Source: Trichobilharzia regenti (taxonomy: Eukaryota; Platyhelminthes; Trematoda; Strigeidida; Schistosomatidae). From it: 64,000 nt of DNA. Of the stretch, positions 32,631 through 44,129 are shown piece by piece. A model generated the notes under the pieces. That model had not been told where the DNA came from, made no database searches, and saw only the letters and a program-made list of their open reading frames with translations. Both the position numbers and the translations under genes were made by a program. The DNA lies in NCBI GenBank assembly GCA_944472135.2, contig OX235265.1, positions 248,001 through 312,000 on the forward strand, written 5' to 3'. Position 1 is the stretch's first letter. The number at the start of each line of letters is the position of its first letter.

Positions 32631-35457
32631 CTACACGTTTAAAGAACTTAAAATATCTATGTAGGGTGAAAAAGAAGGTGTAAGAGTCAGGCGCAAAAGT
32701 GCATTGTCATCTTTGAGCAGTCTGGTGACTGAGGAGATGAACACTGGAAGTGTGTTTGCATCGCGCACATTAGCTGGTAGTCTATTCCAAATGACTGAAA
32801 ACTTATTTAAGAAGAAGTTGTACCGCACGTAAGTCTGACAGTGCTCCATAGCAGCTAGGTTGTGATGATTTCTAAGATTGTAACTGATGACAGCGGTAGG
32901 TTTAGTTATTGGCTCGGAGGAATGCAAGAGAAGATTAGTTAGCTTGTAGTAAAAGATAAGGTTTAGCTTAAGGCGTCTTTTCCAGAGGGGTTCTAATCTT
33001 AGTCTTACGCATCGCTCATGGTATTCCAGACCACTTTCTAAACCAAGAGTTCTTGAGGTAAACTGCCGTTGCACTCCCTCTAATTTAAGCTTGTCATTTT
33101 GTCTTAGTCCGCTAAGAATAAACGGGCAGTATTCTAAGATAGGTCGGACACATACTTTGTATAATAAAACCCTAGTTTCACAACAAAAGAAATTGCGTGT
33201 TATGCATCCTATCAGCCTTCGCGTTTTACGTCTGGCATAATCAGTCTGTTCAGCGAACGTTAGGTTACTAGAGTATCTAATACCGAGATCTACGACTGAG
33301 TTGAGCTTAGCTAGTTTTCGCCCATTTATTTCAAGAGTTAGATCAAGGTTACTGTTGCCGATACAAATCCAGCCGCATTTGTCAATGTTAAAATTTAGAC
33401 AGGATTCAGCACACCATGTTGAGAGACTACTTAGTTCAAGATGTATTTTAGTAACCATATCGCTTAATTCATGAGTGTAGCAGGAGTAGACGACTTTGAG
33501 GTCGTCAGCATATAGGAATGGTTTACCTGAGGTGAAGCACTTGCAAATGCTGTTAATGTAAACTGTGAATAAAAGTGGACCTAGGACACTACCTTGCACG
33601 ACCCCACTTGAGATCTGCCTAGGATGAGACAATACAGATCCAACTTTGGTTATTTGTACCCTGTTGCTTAGAAATGATTTTAACCAGTTCAGTAATGGGT
33701 TGCGAATTCCACAAGAGTACAGCTTCTCAAAGAGAATACTGTGAGATACCATGTCAAATGCCCTAGATATATCGAAGTAGAGAACAACGACTAGCTTACG
33801 TGCTTCGCGACTACTAGTGATGCAGTTGAAAAAGTCGAAGTGGCAAGTAACGCAGGATCTATTTTTGAGAAATCCGTGTTGAGACCTTGTAACAAGATCT
33901 TCCCTAATTAGGTAGTCTGACAATTGATCTTTTACAACTTTCTCCATGATTCGTGAGATAACTGGGGTTATATTTATGGGTCTGTAATTGCGGACGTTTG
34001 CCCTATCACCAGATTTGTAATGTGGAATTATGAAGCTAGTTTTCCACTCACTAGGGTAAGTGCCAGTGTCCATAGATATTGAGAAGAATTTAAGAAGTAA
34101 CAGGGTATATCACACCCACTGTTTTTGAAAATTATCGAAGCGAGGCCATCCGGTCCCGTACTAGTGGAAGGTTTAAGGCTTTTAATTGCTTGTACTATTA
34201 ACTGATTAGTGAACACAATGCTTTCAAGGGAAGAGATAGTAAGGGGGGCGGTTTCACCAGGCATATGTGTTTCTAAACTAAAGTTTGCAAACCAATCACT
34301 GAAAGTTCACAGATAGTGGCAGGTTCATTGTAGATTACTTTGTCGTGAAGTAAGTATGGGATTTCCCTCGCCGACTGCATTCGTTTTTTAAGAAGTGCCG
34401 TTAAGTTATAAACTTTGGAGGTACTTTCAAGTGCCGTTAACTCTTCGTCGAGGTCCTTTTGAGAGCGTAGGCGCTTGAGAGATTCAAGAGACTCGTGGAT
34501 TGAGAGCAATAGTGATATGTCCTTAGTGGAATAGTACTGTTTCTTCAGCTTCCTTAACTTATTACGGTGTGCCCTTGGAATATATTCAGTTCGGTGTCTA
34601 CTTAATTTCACTATTTTCTTTGGAGCAACTGTATCTAGACAAAGGGTAACATTCCTGTAAAACAGGGTTACTAAGGCCTCCAGGGAGTCAGTGGTAAAAT
34701 AGTCATCCCATTGACAGAGTCGAATAAGTTCTTGGACTAATCCCCAGTCTGTATATTTGTAACTACGACATATTGTGCTTCCTGAGTCTTGTTTGTTTCC
34801 TGTATTTAGTGGTGAGAAAGGCAGAGAGCAGAGTACCATTCTATGGTCACTACTGGAAAATCTATTACCAACATAAGTGGATACTGGGATTGTGTCATGA
34901 CAAAAAACAAGGTCCAACATGTTGTCACCACGAGTAGGTGTCTGGACGTGTTGTTGCCATCCATAACAGTCTATAGTGGCAAGTAATTCGTCGAAGCGTT
35001 GGGGGCCGGAACTAGTTAGCCAATTGACTTCTGGAAGATTGAAGTCCCCTGCAATTATTTTGTAATTAGCACTAAACGAGGATGCGTGTGCAAACGATTT
35101 AGCTAATAACGCATCAGTTTCTTTTGTTGAGCTTGGTGCTCGATAAACACAGCCTATGAGAAGTTTGTACTTATCTCCATGTAAGACAACCCAGAGTGAG
35201 TCAGGTACATTATTCATTGTTTCATCTTCCACCTTACTGACTACAAATGAGCTATGTATATATATGAGACATCCTCCACCACGCTTGCAATCTCTGTTTG
35301 CACGGTGTACAGTGTAATCATCGATACCTATATGCACATCAAGTACAGAGGATGAGCACCATGACTCAGTAATCAGAGCTACAGTAGGCTTGGCGACTAA
35401 TAATAATGTCCTTAGTTCAGATATCTTATTGATTAAGGAACGTGCATTAATTAGCAA
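32631..35457 (-). pseudogene. D ORF2: endonuclease-reverse transcriptase (minus copy 1)
   Basis: Endonuclease motifs: LLINARSLINK, ALITESW, AGDFNLPEVNW and SSSDHRMV. RT: PSTSTGPDG, YRPINITPVISRIME, HGFLKNRSC, YFDISRAFD, GVVQGSVLGPLLF and the catalytic YADD in YADDLKVVY, with C-terminal WNRLPANVR. One base is missing near 34303 (ends the endonuclease frame at CELSVIG) and one C near 34105 (splits the RT). The frame is open upstream of 35457 into the ORF1 overlap. Confidence 0.88.
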
Positions 35458-35527
35458 TATCGTGAATAAGTCACGGGATACTACAAACTGGCTTAAAATG
35501 TCACCATAACCTAAATCTATTTGTGCG

Positions 35528-35890
35528 TCAGCACCGCAAGAATTTATGAATGAAAAGGAGGTCGGACTGGGTGTCTGTACATCGGGTTGGAGTGCAATGA
35601 GGTGGTCCTAGGTGCCATGGGTCGTACCAGTGATTCGGGACACCTGGAAAATTTACCATGTGTTCCTGGATATAAGGGTAGTACAGGTTGGGCCTAGGTT
35701 GACGGTTAAAAGGCATAGCATCAAAGGTCTACCCATCCAACTGCTATTCGTCATACCGGTATACACCTTCGGGTTGTTTTTATAACTTAAAGGGAATTGT
35801 GAAGGAAGGTGCTTTGGCTGCAAGACTTTAGGAGTCTTGGAGCCTGACTTTCTATAAGGTGGAGCATGCGGAACACCTCCAGATATACTG
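35528..35890 (-). pseudogene. D ORF1, C-terminal fragment (minus copy 1)
   Basis: It corresponds to the end of the D plus-copy ORF1 (GVPHAPPYRKSGSK to IHKFLRC). One base is lost near 35727 (frameshift), and the 5' part is replaced by Belg gag at the rearrangement junction. Confidence 0.75.
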
Positions 35891-36958
35891 TGACACTCTA
35901 TTCAACAATGGCTTACCAGTTGCAACTACAGACTTCTTCACCGCACCGTTATCGTCACACAATTCGGAGTCAGGCCTGAAGTTTACATTCAGCTTATCAC
36001 TGAACTTGCTCACCAGTTCACAGTTCACTTCTGTATGCACCTCTTGCACACGTGTTAAACAAAGCCGTGTTTGTCTTGCATCTTGTAACTTATCTGTTGA
36101 GGATGTACTACGAAACCTGTTACACTCACTAGGTCTATATGCATTACTAGACATCATGGAGCCTTCTCGATATCCACCTCTCTGAGGCTTATTCGTCATC
36201 AATGAGTGCGTTTTACCCTCAGACTGCTCTATTCTAGGGGTGAGATCTAACAGACTGGAAAACTTGCTCATAGATTGATTGACACTAGTATTCACCAGTT
36301 TCAGGATATCATCAAATTTTGGCTCGATACCCTCATCCTCCATACGGGAGCTTATGTTCACCCACTTCCTTTGCAGTCGAGTAGGTAGACGTCTTGCTAT
36401 TACTTCTAGTATAAAACTCGAGTTGAGGTCACTCATGCGATTCATCGAAATCATTCCATTCTTGTAAATTAGCAAATTATCTAAAAACTCAGTGAGTGCC
36501 TGAGAGTCATCCTGTAATTGACCACCATTACCCTTAACAGCCTCGAATAATTTCCCTGCAATCATCGAAGGTCTTCCAAACCTTTGACGTAATATGCTCA
36601 GAGCCTCGTAGTAGCCCTCTTTTGGCTTCATAAACTTACAGCACTGTATAGCTCTTCCAGCAATTCCAGTGCAATACCTCATCAAATACACTAACTTCAT
36701 TTCGTCACTTAATAAAACACTACTCAACATGATCTCAAACTCCTATACAAATTGTAAATAATCGGCCGGGTTTCAATCAAAACACCGTGGTTCAAATTTA
36801 GGGAGTTTGATGTTCCTATTATCCCTGAACGGCGAAACAGTAACATCAACCATGTCATACTTAACATCAGACACATCGTTACAATTAACAGACAAGTCAC
36901 CATGACTTACTTTCCTGTTTGCATCCAAGACACTCTGTCCCTTCTTTGACCCAGGCAT
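35891..36958 (-). pseudogene. Belg gag N-terminal half (copy 3)
   Basis: The same protein as at 17629-19584, from MPGSKKGQ (36958) with the TGA after CFD, through the Bel/Pao gag region and degenerate knuckle to LLNRVSQ, where D is joined. It belongs to the duplicated 35.9-40.6 kb block. Confidence 0.82.
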
Positions 36959-37102
36959 TGTTGAACTTGACCCAATTCCAAAAATGTTCCAGATATTGCT
37001 TGTTCAAAGAGGACTTGACCGGCACCAGGAAAGATGAACGGTGACTATCCAAACTTTCACCAACTGTTTCAATCCGCCAGATCTGTTTCTATCGTCGGAA
37101 AC

Positions 37103-37461
37103 TGTCAATCACGTCTCATAAACCGTTAATGCCCAGCTCTTGCTACGCTCGGGCCCACGCTGTTCCTTGCAGTTTTTCAGAAACGCTTAGTTATAACGGA
37201 CGCAAAAACCAAAACACTGATCTGCCGCTTGATATTTGTTTATTGTTACACCAACATATAAAAGGAATAAGCGAACTAAGTTCTGAAAACAAATAGTACA
37301 ATAATAAATCATAAGATTACTTCTGACGATGTTTCACTCTTCTTTCTGAACAGCGACCGATGAGACGATGACTGTCGTATTGATACCTCCGCGAAAATTG
37401 GGGAAGTTGATTTTAAGCAAACAACCAAGAATTGATCGTTCAATCTTCAACTCCATTGACA
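37103..37461 (-). repeat. Belg copy 3 5' LTR
   Basis: 359 bp and nearly identical to 19729-20087, again followed by CCTGT and the A ORF2 C-terminal end. The identical insertion site shows that this is a duplicated segment, not a second insertion. Confidence 0.87.
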
Positions 37462-37841
37462 CCTGTATTTTACCTATTGTACTCTACTGCTCTCCATTAA
37501 TCTTTCCTGGGCTGCTCAAAAAAGATTATATCATATTACGAAGAGTATTAAATGCTGTGAGTAGAACTTGTGGTCTGCCACTGCATGAGCTCGCTAATAC
37601 TATAGTCGAGAGACATATAAATTCCTGTACAAAATGGGCAAAGGCTATACTGTCAAACCCTCTGCACCCCCTTTATTCACACCTGTCCCTTTGTATCTCA
37701 TCAGGTAGGACGAGAAGTCAATATAAAAAGATATATGCTCGTACTACTAAGTATAGAAATTCTACAATACCCTATTTAGCGCGTACTTTATGTGACGAAG
37801 ACTCTGTTAGACGTGAAACTTACAAGTTACTATGTAATTAG
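37462..37841 (+). pseudogene. A ORF2, C-terminal fragment (duplicate)
   Basis: The same piece as 20088-20467, truncated on the left by Belg. It ends TYKLLCN stop. Confidence 0.85.
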
Positions 37842-38179
37842 CACAGTGAATCGACCCTTTTATCGTTCATCTTTCTGTATGTTATGGTGTCACACTTTCT
37901 ATCGTTTAAATCGTTACTCTGCTATTTTATATTAGTTGGTATTACTATTATTACTACAATTTTGTACTTTATACATATTTTTCTCCGTATGGCACACAGT
38001 ATTTTGCTACGTAGCAGCTACAACAATCGTTTTATTACTATTATGTATTGTGTATTTTTAATTCTTTTTGTCGTTTTTGAGTAAATTAGATGCAATATTG
38101 TACTGAATGCTGAAAATTCCTTGCTGTATCATGAGTACTGTTTTTGTAATAAAGCAATTATTATTATTATATTATTATT
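37842..38179 (+). other. A 3' UTR and ATT tail (duplicate)
   Basis: Contains the 66-codon hydrophobic frame (37884-38084), AATAAA and the ATT repeat, then Gyp sequence as at 20806. Confidence 0.6.
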
Positions 38180-39271
38180 ATCATGACCATTCATCTGAAG
38201 ATCAAGATATTTCCGTATACATGGAGTTATGACTTGACAGGTTGCGAGTAGATTCAATGATCTCCTTGGAGATTTAGGACCAACAGTTTGTCGAGCTTTG
38301 GCTGGATTATGATATCTGGGTTTGCGTGGCTGACAAAAACCATTTTTATGACCGATGATTTTGCACTTGCTGCAACGATGATTTTTGTATGGGCATGACT
38401 TTACAAAGTGCCACGCGCCACAGTGCCAGCATGGTGATGGAGGGGTCTTCTTTGCAGTATTTTGTGAAGTTGGATGAGTATGTGTAGATTTCCGTGGAGC
38501 ATTAGAAGTAGGTGGGTCAGGAGTAGATGATGAGAGATTTTTGCTCTTTCGTAATGCACGAATATCAGAGCTTCTGGAAGGTGTTGATTCGACCAGGTGT
38601 GTGTCTTTCTGCAGATTAATCAGCCGTTGATATTCATCAGCTATGTCATGTAATGTTAACTTGGGATTTTGTTCTAGCTAATTGAGCAGTCGAGTTCGGA
38701 TATCTGTGAAACGAGGAGATTGAAGACTGCGTATGAGAATCAAGGCTTTGAATTGATCATCTGTTAAGGACCTGAGTCGAAATCTCTCACATCCTCGGTT
38801 GACTGTGCCAACGTGAGTAAGAAAATCATCATTTGCATTCATTGTCAGCTTGAGGCAACGATAACGTATACTGAATAATGAGGAGTGGTCTCCGAAATGT
38901 TCACGCAGCAACTTTATTGTATCATCGAAACAATTGCCACGTGGTTTCTGTGGTAAAATTAGGTTGCAGTACCGTTCATATTCTGCCGGACCCAATTTAC
39001 GTAACAACACTCGCACCTTCCAAGCATCGTCTTGTGAGGCGAGATCAACTGTGAATAAATACTCATAACGTTGATACCATGTGTCAAAAGTGACATTAGC
39101 CTCTGGGTCATAAATGAACTGTGAAATACTGTTCACAATGCCGTCGACAGATGGTAGCATGGTATGATTGGGATTGCTTGAAGGTGAAGCTGGACCAGTC
39201 TGTTGGTTGACGAACATTTCCATTAATTTCATTTGTCGTTCAAATAGTAATTCCAATTTAGAAGGATCCAT
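38180..39271 (-). pseudogene. Gyp gag with zinc knuckles (duplicate)
   Basis: ATG at 39271 (MDPSKLELL). It shares the TAG (about 38678) with the first copy, and the knuckles CWHCGAWHFVKSC and CSKCKIIGHKNGFC lie downstream of it. One visible residue change (N to I in ISQFIYDPE). The protease half and the 3' LTR are absent from this block. Confidence 0.83.
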
Positions 39272-39398
39272 AGTTTTCCCCGTCGCCAAATTGTTATGTA
39301 CTGCTGCTGAGTGGTTAATAGTAGTTTTCACCGTCGCCAAATTTTTATGTACTCGTCGTTAAATTATTGCTATGTACTGGCCGAGAATTTAATAGTCC

Positions 39399-39838
39399 TG
39401 ACGCAAGAAGGCGGAAATCAGAAGACCACTAGGTTTGCGATGATACTTCTATTTTCCAAACACAAGGAGAATGCAAAAGTGGTATCACACCAAAGTGTCA
39501 CACAAGATTGTGAGAGCGAAATATATATGAATGTCCAGACAAATGTGTGAACAAATCAATAGACAGTCTTAACATGAATGGCTAATTATAATGGAGTATC
39601 GATCCGTATATACATAGCAAAATATAGCAGACGTGTCAACAACCACACATATAATATGGGTATATGTCACCAAGCAACGGACTGTCAACAAACACTCATA
39701 TTATATATAATATAAGGGGAATATACATTGTTAAAGGAGACAGGTTCATCAAAGTGAAATGGCCACAGACTAAGCGAGCAAACAGAAAGAGAGACCACCA
39801 TACCCACATACATATATATATACATATGGATACATATC
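39399..39838 (-). repeat. Gyp 5' LTR (duplicate)
   Basis: Virtually identical to 22025-22464. Confidence 0.8.
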
Positions 39839-40531
39839 GTCAGGCAGCTGGTTCTGTGTTCTTAGTTTCTTCTAAATTCCAGATGATAATACTGCAACTA
39901 GAGTCCGTGAGTTTCTGAGTTTGGCTGGTACTAACAGTCGTCGAGACCTTGTTGGTAAACTCGGCTACTGTTTCTTTCCTAGTTTTGTTTTGCTTCTTAC
40001 CTTTCGACACCAACCAAGTGGAGTCGGTTTCTCCTGCTCTGTTTTCGCCGCAACTAGAAGCCATTCGTGCACTAGACACGCTGCGCTTTGGCGTTGCTAT
40101 TTCACAGACTGGTTTTGCCATGCTGGCACTTCTTGCCCTACTGGATTTCCGTTGTCTTGGGCATTTTGTGCTTCTTCCGCTTCTGAGACTTCAGGAAGTG
40201 ATGCATCCTGAGTCTTACAACTATGTCCTGAACCGCCATCCTGGGCTAAGGTTTCTGGTACGGGCTTTTCAACTATGTCTTTCGACAGTTTCTTGGACAT
40301 CAAGAGTCCTACTGCCTCTTGGATGAGGACATCTAACGGGTTGCTGCAAAATTTGCACAGCCATGGAGATGATGGCTTGCAACATCTCTTATAGGCTACT
40401 GGTGTTAAACCAGTGCAAACTTTGTGGAACCAAAGGCTGCAGTTGTCGCACTGCATCCCATCATCCACCGGAAAGTGGCAGTCCGGTCGTCCACAATTGT
40501 TAGTTGGGGCCATAATTTTAATTTGTTTCAA
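39839..40531 (-). pseudogene. F ORF1: PHD-finger protein (duplicate)
   Basis: The same PHD finger (CGRPDC, CDNC, WFHKVC, WLCKFC) and the same frameshift near 40100-40121 as 22465-23157. The 5' UTR runs to 40589. Confidence 0.8.
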
Positions 40532-40683
40532 CTATACAGTTATATATACATGAAAACAGTGAGGGTAATATCAAACAACTACACAAATATAGTACTTGGC
40601 GGTACGTTCGAAATTAATGACATTTTTGCACGTGTTTGCTCTGAAATTTATTTACTGCTTATTGTCATATAATTCTTGAAATT

Positions 40684-40902
40684 ATGGTCCATATCTCTAA
40701 AAAACGTGTTCGTAGAAACACAATTGTTTTAGATAGTGGCTCAAATTCGGTTATAACTGCATTACCGCCTGGTAATACAGTATCAACTACTAGCTCTCAA
40801 AATGGTTTGAGCGCAGATCTCACTCCTGTGATACAGGTGAAAGATGTTCTGTTAGAGAACTCTGAGTTCTGTAAACTAAACCTCCTTATGAACAACGAAT
40901 GA
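40684..40902 (+). CDS. A ORF1-like short protein (72 aa), overlaps ORF2 start
   Basis: 72 residues, MVHISKKRVRRNT ... KLNLLMNNE, with a basic N-terminus. It shares KKRV.RNT and LTPVIQV.D with the longer coil-forming ORF1 fragment at 23386-23785, so it is probably a shortened or decayed ORF1. Its TGA overlaps the first ATG of the ORF2 frame as ATGA (40899-40902), the arrangement used for termination-reinitiation in some non-LTR elements. I cannot tell whether it is expressed. Confidence 0.45.
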   Translation: MVHISKKRVRRNTIVLDSGSNSVITALPPGNTVSTTSSQNGLSADLTPVIQVKDVLLENSEFCKLNLLMNNE

Positions 40903-43790
40903 CCTTGGCGGCCTGTTTGAATATTTTTGGGCTACCACATTCCATGTACATTTTGCATCTATTTACTCATATTTTATTGGTATTTACATATCACATTATG
41001 CATTATAATCGTATAATCTACCCTCGGGACTTTATAAAATGTTTTAAACCCAAAAACTTTCATATTTGCAATAAACTCAAGAAAAAGCACCATGGAGGGT
41101 GGCAGCGTGCCTTAAAATCTACACCCATACATCACACCACTGTTCCAGTTATCATCAGTACCAACTGCCGGTCCCTGCCTAATAAAATTCTGGATTTTCA
41201 GTCTCTGTTGTCTTCTAGTACCTACCACAATACTGGTATTGTCACTCTGCAAGAAACCTGGCTCCATGACTCATACGATGACAATATTGTGTCTCTAAAC
41301 AATTTCAATGTTTTTCGACAAGACCGTGTTTGTTCCAAGAAAAAGTGTGTTGGAGGTGTTGCAACTTTTATTCACTCAAAATGGTCCATTTCAAACAAAG
41401 TTTGTTTCAAATTCTCGAATGACTTCATTGATTGCATCACTGTGAGATGTCGCCCGAAACACCTGTCAAAATACAAATTCATTTATATTTATAATGTTTA
41501 TGTCTCTCCTGGCTGTACCATATTGGATTTATCTATGTTCGCCGATGAATTCACCGCTTTTGCTGCAGCTTGCTTCGAGAACTCTTTATCAATAGTAACT
41601 GGCGACTTCAATGGAAGCGATTGCTCCTTCCTTATATCACTTGGTCATGACAATATTGTCAACTTTGCCACCCGTCTTGGTAAAAAACTGGATCTAGTAT
41701 TCATCAATGATGTTGGTATATAAGAAGCTCGCAAACGCGCTCCTCTACTTAATTCTGACCACTGCATCATACGTGTACTGCCTAAAATATATTCCAAATC
41801 ACACAGAGGTGTCCTTTCTAACCTCTACAGTAAAGTTCAACGGAGATGCTACTCAAAAGACAACCTAGACAAGCTCAGATGCATGTTGAAAGACACTAAC
41901 TGGGACTTATTTACAGAACAAACATTAGATGAAACAATCACAAACACTACCGATTATCTTAAATTCTGTTTCGCAATGTGTTGTCCTAAAGAAACATCAT
42001 TCATCCGATTTGATCGCTTATCTTCGCCATATCTCAAAAAGCTACGTAGAAATAAAGAACTGTTGTTCAAAACTAATGATAAGCCTGGTGTAAAAAAGTT
42101 AAACATGCTGATAAAACTGGAAATAAAAAGACTAAGTGTTTTATATAATCAAAGATTTTTGTCATGTAAAACCCCTTCTAATTTATGGAAACTTTTCAAA
42201 GAAATTACTAACGGTAAGCGATGAATTTCTGTTCCATCTCTTAATGTTGACACTCTTAATAAATCTTTCATACGCTCTTCTGTTGATACCCTTCCAAATG
42301 ATACAAATCATATTGACAATAACTTTAGTGGTTTTAATACCCTTGATGTGCTTAAATGTCTCCGGTCTCTTAAGCCTTCTCAAAGCCTTGGTCCTGACGG
42401 CATACCTGCCATTGTCCTCAGGAATTGTGCTGATATTTTGTGTTATCCTCTTACTAACATTTTTAATGCCTCTTTTTCCGGTAACGTTCTACCTTTTGCA
42501 TGGAAAAACATTAAAATTATCCCTATACCAAAACCATCTTCTGGTTCTGATATTAAATTTCGGCCTATTGCAATTACTTCCCCCTTTTTAAAATTGATGG
42601 AAAAATTACTTTTACTTCGTCTTGAACCCGCTTTGAAACCTTTTAATGATCCTAAACAATTTGCATACAAACATGGTAGAAGTACCTTGGATGCTGCGGT
42701 TGTCTTATATCACAATGTTGTCTCTTGTTTAGACAAAGGTGCTAAATATGTTCGTAGTGCTTTCTTAGACTACACATCTGCTTTTGACTCTGTACCTAGG
42801 GGCCTTTTATTAAATAAGCTATCGTTGACACAAACAGGATCCTGGGCTAAGAGTTGGTTGCATTCCTATTTTTCTGATAGAATGCAGTATACTGTATATA
42901 ACGGCAAATCTTCTTCTACCTCGCTTACAAAATCCGGTGTTCCACAAGGTGCTGTCCTCTCTCCTTTTCTTTTTTCTTTCTTCCTACATGACCTGCCTCA
43001 TTCAAACGAAACTAACTTTGTTAAATATGCAGATGATCTGACTGTATCACTGCCTATCACTTCCGAGTCTGACAGCTCCAAACTTAATAGCTTTCTGTTA
43101 GACATCAACAACTGGTCCAAGTCAAATGGTCTTATATTAAATCCTTCCAAATGTCAGGTGCTTGACTTTACTTTCAAGCATCGACGTGACTTACTTGAAC
43201 TAGTTAACTCTCATGATCCCTGTAGCATAGATGGCACGGAAATTGAAACCAAATCAAGTATTAAATACCTTGGACTAGTTTTTTCCTCTGACCTTTCATG
43301 GTCATCCCATATCTTATCTATCTCTAAGAAAATGTTTCGTCTTACCTTCTACATTAAAAAGTTAAGACAATCAGGTATCAACCAACCTTTAGTTTTGCAA
43401 TTTTTAAACTCCTGTATTTTACCTATTGTACTCTACTGCTCTCCATTAATCTTTCCTGGGCTGCTCCAAAAAGATTATATCATATTACGAAGAGTATTAA
43501 ATGCTGTGAGTAGAACTTGTGGTCTGCCACTGCATGAGCTCGCTAATACTATAGTCGAGAGACATATAAATTCCTGTACAAAATGGGCAAAGGCTATACT
43601 GTCAAACCCTCTGCACCCCCTTTATTCACACCTGTCCCTTTGTATCTCATCAGGTAGGACGAGAAGTCAATATAAAAAGATATATGCTCGTACTACTAAG
43701 TATAGAAATTCTACAATACCCTATTTAGCGCGTACTTTATGTGACGAAGACTCTGTTAGACGTGAAACTTACAAGTTACTATGTAATTAG
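40899..43790 (+). pseudogene. A ORF2: endonuclease-reverse transcriptase (copy 2)
   Basis: Endonuclease (STNCRSLPNK, LQETWLHD, VTGDFNGSD), then the TAA at 41721-41723 shared with copy 1, then NSDHCII. A second stop (TGA, 42222-42224) replaces TGT of copy 1. The RT runs 42348-43790 with FRPIAIT, FLDYTSAFDSV, GVPQGAVLSPFLF, KYADDLTVSL and the C-terminal LLCN. Unlike copy 1, it has no insertions. Confidence 0.88.
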
Positions 43791-44123
43791 CACAGTGAAT
43801 CGACCCTTTTATCGTTCATCTTTCTGTATGTTATGGTGTCACACTTTCTATCGTTTAAATCGTTACTCTGCTATTTTATATTAGTTGGTATTACTATTAT
43901 TACTACAATTTTGTACTTTATACATATTTTTCTCCGTATGGCACACAGTATTTTGCTACGTAGCAGCTACAACAATCGTTTTATTACTATTATGTATTGT
44001 GTATTTTTAATTGTTTTTGTCGTTTTTGAGTAAATTAGATGCAATATTGTACTGAATACTGAAAATTCCTTGCTGTATCATGAGTACTGTTTTTGTAATA
44101 AAGCAATTATTATTATTATTATT
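43791..44123 (+). other. A copy 2 3' UTR and tail
   Basis: Holds the 66-codon hydrophobic frame (43833-44033), AATAAA and the ATT run. The ATT run is directly followed by the D ORF1 start region. Confidence 0.6.
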
Positions 44124-44129
44124 AAAGAT

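Larger units (their letters stand above)
31674..35890 (-). mobile_element. Non-LTR retrotransposon D, minus copy 1
   Basis: CR1/Jockey-like: end of ORF1, ORF2, and a 1-kb 3' UTR ending in the CTCATG...ATGAG hairpin and ATT run at 31674. Its 5' end stops in ORF1 and is joined to Belg gag at about 35890 with a microhomology of about 2 bp. A single-base loss in ORF1 and two in ORF2 disable it. Confidence 0.82.
40590..44123 (+). mobile_element. Non-LTR retrotransposon A, copy 2, most complete
   Basis: A 5' UTR with GGTACGTTCGAA (resembling the 5' end at 23860-23875 on minus), a short ORF1, ORF2, a 3' UTR and an ATT tail (44106-44123). LINE D follows at once. The left junction lies in an AT run in the F 5' UTR. 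Confidence 0.83.

Noticed and set aside
44070..44129. Start of D ORF1 at 44070 (MLYHEYCFCNKAIIIIII)
   Set aside because: This part is the LINE A 3' UTR and ATT tail; the natural start is the ATG at 44130.
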